This document shows, piece after piece, positions 57,512 to 64,000 of a stretch of DNA of 64,000 nucleotides (positions within the stretch are counted from its first letter, which is position 1; every line of letters begins with the position of its first letter). Source of the DNA: Panorpa germanica (lineage: Eukaryota; Arthropoda; Insecta; Mecoptera; Panorpidae); contig OY783205.1 of NCBI GenBank assembly GCA_963678705.1, positions 992,001 to 1,056,000 of the forward strand, in the 5' to 3' direction. Below the pieces are notes generated by a model, which worked only from the letters and a program-made list of their open reading frames with translations, was not told the origin of the DNA and made no database searches. The translations under genes and the position numbers were made by a program.

Positions 57512-60500
57512 ATGAGGCAAGACAACATGACACTGAATACAGAGCGAATAATCTCACCCACTTCATTTCCGCCTGCTAGGAGGAGCAAGTTACTTGTTAC
57601 AAGAAACACTATTCTGAGAGCAGTGTGCTCCACTTTTTGCCAATACTGTTTTATTATTTCGTTTACGCTGCTGGTGATTGGCATCTTCACTCTTTTATTT
57701 CTACATAGTAAGGAGTCTATTTCACATATTTCTTAATATAATAAGGGTATATTATTTTTAGCAAAGTTAAAAAACAAATTCTTACAAAGTCTTTTCGGTT
57801 ACAATATTTTTATAATTTTCTACAATTGGGCTGTGAACTAATTTCTGCATCTGAATATTTCGAATAAGTCGTTAATAACTTCTATAAAACCACGAATTGA
57901 ATAAAAATAATTGGACATTGAGGTTTTGGTTGCCAACTCTATCAATGTACTGTACCATGCAGTTTTACAACTTAACTATTTGCACACCAGTGTCAGAAAC
58001 TTATGGCTGCGATCGGTTTGATGAAAACAATTCATGGTTTAAAATTGGATGATAATAATTTTATTTCCTAAAACTTGGAAGTGAATTTTTCTATTTTTGA
58101 TGTAGATCCTTCGAGTGACCAAGGACGACAAGAACACTCCTCTGTCATCAAAATGACAATAAGTTCCGTCCAAGGTAAGAATTTTTATTACAACATTCAC
58201 AATTAGAGCCCGATTAGAATTTTTTTTCCAACCGATTGAGAACTAACTGGTTGCACTTCCACCCTAAAATTTGAGCTCTTCCGCCAGTGATTCGCCGACA
58301 GCAAATGTCAAGAAAAACCTGTTTGGGTGGGGTTTTCAGGAACAAGGTCAAAGATATTTATTAATCAATTGCATCATATTGCAAGTCTTGCATTATATTC
58401 TGTCTTGTGTATTTGTGTAGAGAAGTGTTGGTAAAACCGAGTGTTCTTAAACTGATTGTAAAACTGCACTGATGGGTGTTATCAAGTCACCATGTTACAC
58501 TGTTATCACATACATCACCTGCGATTGATTAATATTATTACCCCAAGAGTTATCCAATGTATTCGTGAACCATTTCATAATTAAACTAAAATTATAAAAT
58601 AATCTAAAATGTTTTATAAAATAATGTAAAACTGAAGACTTAAACAATTACGGCAGTGAATGTTGAAATGCACAAATAACATAAAGAGACATTTCAACAA
58701 ATTATTTTGAGGCTTTGACGCATTTTCGGTAGATTTTACCACGTACTACATCTTTGTAAACTTTTAAACATTTAATGAATTAAGAAAGTAACCAGACAGT
58801 TAGCGCATAGTAAATATTTCAATAAAAATGTCTACCTTTAAAAAATTAGCTCAAAAACCGATGAAAACGCCAGGCAATTTTACGGCACCACGTAAATTTG
58901 ACTTTTCTTCATATTCGAGTGTGGGGCCTAGTTTATCCACATACGTACACCCTAACTTGGAAACAACAATACATGAGCCAAGAAATATCTGTTCGGAAGA
59001 TCCGTTAACAGAGATCAACACATCAAATGGCAACGGAGCAAGAACACACAACTACACAGATGGCATCTTCCTTATGATATCAGTGTATTCCGCGGTTGAA
59101 CATTTTGAAACCAGAAAAACTATAAGGAAAACTTGGGGAAATTCCACGAAGTATTTCGAAAATACATACAGGTAACAGCTTTACGCTATTAGTGACGTCA
59201 TATCGATCAAACTACTTTCTAGCTCTAATACCTAATTCTAATCGAAGATTTAAATATATTGGGTTCATAACATAGTAATAGGCCTGGTTACTGATCTAAC
59301 TATTCATCGTATAGATATAGATAACTGACTGTTTATAGTTATCACCAGGACCAGTTCTAATAAATTCGGTAATTGCTCCTAAAACAACAGTGTGTTAACT
59401 ATCGTTAGTTACCCGATGTGATTTAACATTTTTTTATCTATATTTTAATAAATCTACCACTCAATAGATGACGCTTCTATAACTTTAGCATTATTTTGTG
59501 AGATTTTAAATTTATTTGTAGCTTGTCAAAATATTTTGTTTGACTGTAAGTATAAGTAGTTAGTGTAACTGTGTCTTATTGTATATTTATCTACATCAGC
59601 ATCTGTAATAAAAAATTTATTTTAGAAGGTTTTGATAACATAACCAAACAAAATGGAAAAACATAGTCCAAACTTTACAGATTTTGATAAAAATTAACTT
59701 GCTGATCTTATATTGGCCAATAATTTAATTTATTGCTAATAATAATTTCAATCAAATAAACTGTAAGATAACTGTTGGAATAGCATCAGCAGTTTAAGGG
59801 GTTCCTACAAACAAGCAACTGAAGGAACTAATATGTTGAAGAATATTGTTATGCAGGCTGTCCTTTCGATTCAAGTGCCGATCTATTGGGTGAAGGTTTG
59901 TATATCACTGCATGCATTGTTAAACAAATTATAGCTTAGTTCAAACAATAATTTATATAGATATATTTACAAAAATAATTTAGCATCGTTTCGTTTTACA
60001 GACAATTCAGATAGAGCCGAGCCCTCAACATCAGTCATTGATTTAGAAACATTATTTACAAACACAAACTGCCCACTTGCTCTTGACCAGAAACAAAACA
60101 AATAATAATGAAGATACAATTAAATAGGAAAATAATGATACTTAATTCTGAAAGAACATCAACTTCAAAAACTGGAGCAGAGCGAATTAATGTTTAAAAT
60201 CAAATGGAAATGTAAGAATAGAAGAAAGGGAGTAAATTGCAAAAAAAAACTAGAAGAAAATAAGTATTACAATTGGAGAAACAAATTTAGGAAGTAGAGT
60301 TAAAAATAAAATTATAGGAACTACAAAAATATACATAATTACTCTATAATTTATTCTTAAGATATCAGCTTAATATAAATCCAAAATAAATATCCAAACA
60401 TATGTTTCACTTAAACTAGCAAAAATTAAATTATTATTATTTGAAATAACATTCTTTAACAGAGTCTTTAATTGTACTTTGTCCAACAATTTGATGCGAG

Positions 60501-63500
60501 TAATCATCTACGATTTCTATTTCTATCATTTCTATTTTTAATCAACAGACTTTTCACCTTCATCAATGACAATATTGTGCAGCACAGCAAATGCCACAAT
60601 AATGGCCATTGATGTTTTCAGTTGGTATCTTAATTCCAAATTCCAAAAGTGTGTTCAATTGAATTTCTGAAGATCACTAGTTAAGTTTGGGGATCGTACT
60701 TAACACAAAAAACAACTTTATTATTTTAAATACAACTTATTTTTAATGATTATAATAGTATATAATAGTTTGTTGTAACAGAGTAAAGAGTAACGTGGTC
60801 AGAGCTCGATTGGAGACTCATCTCCGCTTATTTCTTTCATACTGTATGTAAAATATAGACATCTAGTATCGAGTTAAACAACTAATATGACATGTAATAA
60901 TAAATACCGCTTACTTTATTCCTAAATTAATGTTTTAATTAGAAACCTCAACTTAAAATGGCTGCGAATGATGCAATATCTAGAATAAAGTCACCAGCTA
61001 ACCTACAAATTGACTCGGACAAATCTACGAGCTGTAGAAAATGGCTACAACAGTACAACGGTATTCCACTACCATTCAAGTAGACAGAAAGTCAACCGAA
61101 ACCCAGGCAGCAACATTTATGGCTGTGATAGGCCCGGATGCGATCGAAATCTACAACAGTTTTAATCTTAACGACGCAGACAGAAATAACCTTCAAAACA
61201 TCAAAGACAAGTATAAAGAGCATTTTGCGCCAATTTTTTTTAGGATAGAACAAAATGAAGATGACCTATTCAACGACTTTTTGACCAGAATAAAAACTAA
61301 AGCAAATAAATGTGAATTCGACAATTTTATTTGACGAAATGTTGAAAGACAAGATAGAATTTAGAATAAAACAGAATAAGATCTAATCAAGTAAAGGAGA
61401 AATTATTGCCAGAATACAACCTATATTTGACAAAAGCGATAAATATCTGTAAAACAAGTGAACAGTTGTATGATACACAACAAGCTTCCAAATAGATAAA
61501 GTCTAAGTCTGAGTCCAATAGAAACGGACATTTTGTTAAAATGTGCAGAACTTAGTAGAAATATGTTACTAAACGAAAAAATAGAGTTAATGCGTTAGAA
61601 AAAGCTATAAGTGCCTAAGAAAGGAAGAACTGGACAGAAAAAATACAAGTTGGTAACATGAAGTTAGCAGTCGAAACTAGATACAGGAGCAGAATGCATT
61701 GTATTACCTAAACACTTGTTTGACAACACGAAGGCAAGTATGAAGATGATAAAATGGTAGTTTTAGGTGAAGCAGAACGCGAATCTTGCAAAGGGAAAAT
61801 GGAAAAATTGAAAATGTGATTAATTTTTATGTTTCATAGGAATTCAATAGAGGTGGCCATACTGATATTTTAATTACTTATTAAAGGCATTTTTATTATT
61901 ATTTTTATTTCCGAATTAGTAATGCATGCATCAGATTGTATTTTTCTGGTTTATTCAATACGTCTGAATGGGGAGTTACACATTTATCTGTAATGTCATG
62001 TGTATTAAATCCATTCCTTTTCTTAGTTCCTCCGGTGTGCAGATGGCTGAATGAAATGTTTCAAATGTTAAGAATGTTATTCTTCTTCTAATGTATTAAA
62101 TTAATTGGTGACAGGTTGTCAAAGCTTTATTATCTGTTCGAATTTAGATTTTATTTCATCTTGTTCGTTTAGTCGTTCTAATTGAGTGGTAAACTGTCGT
62201 TCTGATTTTAGTATTTTATTTATTATTATCTCTATTTGTTGTTGGTTTTCATTAATGCTTTTAATTGCTTGTTCATGTTCTTTTCATCTTGTTTCATTAA
62301 TGATATTTTAAAGATTAAACTAATACAAAATATATATCGGCGTCTGTTCAAAGATTAAATGACTTCATTATCATTATATATTTTAATGTGTTTATATTCT
62401 TATATGTTTAGTACTAAATTTTATCTAAATCACATATTTACAACATAATACGATAAATTTGAAGAGAAAGTGAATAATCTACATTTTCTATGGGCACTAC
62501 AACTCCCAGTCTTAGGCAAGAAGTGAGTATTCCTTTTGTAGTTGAGTGTTAATATGGAATGCGAATATTCATTGCAGAATAAGAGTTTTCTTTTCACTCG
62601 GATTGCCAAAAAATGTCAAAAATCGTGCAACTCTGCAAATGAGAATTGATGAAGAGAGCGCAACGTACGGGGATATTTTACAGCAACCATTTCTTGATAC
62701 GTACAGGAACCTTACGATAAAAGCAATGTACAATTATAAATGGATTCTTAAGAATTGTCAACAAGGTAACTGTTTTAGAAGCAATATAATAAATTATCTT
62801 TATCATTTTCGTCTATTACTATTCAAGTGTGGGGCCTTTGTTATGACAATAGTTTATCATTATCAAAATTAGATCAATTTGAACTTGGAAAAACAGGACT
62901 ATTATACTGTTGCCAATTTATCGCTGCTAGTTTAATTTTGGGAAGGACTTAGTCACATTAAGGGGCTAGAATTATGTAGTTACTAGATGCAGTAAATGCA
63001 AGAAATTGTATCAAATTGAAGAAACTATTGTTTTACCACGTTTCTTTTGTTTTTTCAGATCCTCACGTGATGAAGGTTGATGATGACGTATTCATCAATG
63101 TTTACAATGCGATTGAATTGATCAATCAACTAGACAAGAACAGCACTAAACACATGTTGATCGGTTTTATTCAAATTGGAGATAAACCAAATAGAAATCT
63201 AAAAAAGAAAAGGTATCAATGCACGATGACAGTTGATGTGACAGCTGCTACCATGGCAGTAACTATTTCTTGAATTACCAACGCATAGTGCAGTACAATA
63301 TTCTTAAACATTAATGTCGATGTATTACGTGATGATCAACACGCTAATAATTCAAGAGACAGTTGAGTCCATAGCAGCAATTGTCACCTTGTCTTGGGGA
63401 TTTAAACAATAATCCAATTCCGCGACTGTCACATTAACACGTAACTTTTCACGGGATAAAAAACTAATGTATTTTCTGGTTTTATTCTTTATGAAAGTTA

Positions 63501-63720
63501 CGTTAATATAAACGGGCACATAAATTTGTTAGCATTGGCCAATTAACTAAATTGTTCGCATTTCTCTTTAGGTATGTTCCAATAGAGACGTATCCGTACA
63601 AAGCGTATCCTCCATTTTTAATGGGAGCCGGATATCTTATTTCAATGGACGTGGTACGAAAACTATATTCTATTGCATTGACCCTACCTAATATGTCACA
63701 GGAAGACATCTTTATTACAG
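57512..63720 (+). CDS. GT31 beta-1,3-galactosyltransferase-like gene 2, last exon outside window
   Basis: Six exons are visible: 57512-57707, 58106-58174, 58811-59171, 62578-62765, 63059-63212 and 63572-63720. They give 372 codons in phase; the last exon is expected beyond 64000. The layout equals gene 1, so this is a tandem duplicate. Residues 1-65 have a membrane anchor, followed by a stem. The conserved motifs are intact: RKTIRKTWG, TYGDILQQPFLDTYRNLT, MKVDDDVFIN (DDD at 279-281), AYPPFLMGAGYLIS and SQEDIFITG with the ED pair. It has 9 nt less in exon 2 and 15 nt more in exon 3 than gene 1. It is a predicted Golgi type II transferase; donor and acceptor are not predictable here. Intron 3 holds old mobile-element remains. 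Confidence 0.85.
57825..57975. mobile_element. TIR element in intron 1 of GT31 gene 2
   Basis: It has the same left end as the 79-bp element in gene 1 (AATTGGGCTGTGAAC) at the matching place, with a longer interior. The interior includes ATTGGACATTGAGGTTTTGG, near a string also seen at 41920-41940. The right TIR is not clear. Confidence 0.4.
59585..60700. mobile_element. PIF/Harbinger-type DNA transposon relic
   Basis: On the minus strand 60540-60665 reads NSIEHTFGIWN and, one frame over, SMAIIVAFAVLHNIVID. This is the C-terminal signature of HARBI1-type transposases (ERxFGxWK...AxxxxAxAVLHNI). On the plus strand near 59650-59760, HSPNFTDFDKN and LADLILANN resemble the start of the Myb/SANT-like partner protein of such elements. 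Both are full of stops. TIRs were not found, so the limits are approximate. Confidence 0.5.
60958..61760 (+). mobile_element. Ty3/gypsy-type LTR retrotransposon fossil (gag and protease remains)
   Basis: The stretch resembles the gag of insect Ty3/gypsy elements (GPDAIEIYNSF, then a KY-EHFAP and LTRIKTKANKCEF stretch). Further on there is a weak aspartic-protease-like signature (TGAECIVLPK). LTRs, reverse transcriptase, integrase and envelope were not seen. It is an old, broken fragment with several breaks, in intron 3 of GT31 gene 2. Confidence 0.5.
61761..62577. other. Intron 3 of GT31 gene 2, right part
   Basis: Nothing is recognised except the pre-exon sequence shared with gene 1 (from about 62535, GTTGAGTGTTAATATGGAAT). 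The 20-bp minisatellite of gene 1 is absent here. Confidence 0.5.
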
Positions 63721-64000
63721 GTAATTGAAATAGACTGCTTTTACAATTGTTTGAGCCACGGTTAGTTTACCGCGGATATTTTGCACAAATGCTTGATAGT
63801 ATTGCGCTGATTGGCAATACTGCAATGATGTACGGTTGATGTTTATATAAGAGTCCAGTTGAATGTTTTTGTTTAATCAATTGGTTTCTATACAGTAGTA
63901 GAATGTTGATTGTTGCTTCAAAACAAACTGCAAACATGTAAACAGTTGAAATCTTAACTAGATGTTGTTCGTACAAGACTTAACGAAAGAATGAAAAAAA

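Overview
The window looks like arthropod, most probably insect, nuclear DNA. It is AT-rich, its genes have GT-AG introns, and it is crowded with jockey- and I-type LINEs, TTAA and other inverted-terminal-repeat elements, a mariner-like DUF4817-type transposase relic and a PIF/Harbinger relic. No operons, rRNA or CRISPR arrays were seen. The species cannot be named from the sequence.

Layout. (1) 1-9.6 kb: four tandem C2H2 zinc-finger genes on the minus strand, the first cut by the window edge. Each has an intron-free reading frame, a shared 3' splice site about 25-30 nt before the ATG, and a shared upstream block with a CCAAT/E2F-like core (AATATTGGCGGGATTT). (2) 11-42 kb: four tandem galectin genes on the minus strand. 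Each has four exons: a 45-nt signal-peptide exon, an N-terminal strand exon, a core sugar-site exon and a C-terminal exon. All four models stay in frame and give 200, 186, 177 and 185 aa. By sequence they fall into two subfamilies, arranged A-B-B-A. Between and inside them lie an apparently intact two-ORF I-type LINE with a 12-bp target-site duplication (21.06-26.82 kb), a TTAA-flanked MITE with two diverged relatives, a TIR family with many copies, a hAT-like element and a jockey fragment. (3) 43.8-64 kb: two tandem seven-exon GT31 beta-1,3-galactosyltransferase genes on the plus strand. The first is complete (450 aa) and the second lacks its last exon at the window edge. A reversed remnant of a GT31 last exon and an orphan copy of the upstream block point to further copies now lost. 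A 20-bp minisatellite with a 240-bp higher-order repeat sits in intron 3 of the first gene. A 5'-truncated jockey element lies between the two genes. Relics of Harbinger and of a Ty3/gypsy element lie in intron 3 of the second.

How the genes may work together. GT31 enzymes add galactose or GlcNAc/GalNAc in beta-1,3 linkage in the Golgi, and galectins bind beta-galactosides. A block of secreted-type galectins beside a block of galactosyltransferases therefore suggests, as inference only, a locus holding both makers and readers of a glycan. The galectins carry an N-terminal signal sequence and a conserved set of cysteines, and they have lost two canonical sugar-contact residues. They may therefore be an extracellular, disulfide-bonded lectin branch with altered specificity. 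Exon boundaries were placed by hand from splice consensus, reading phase and comparison of the paralogues, and need transcript support.
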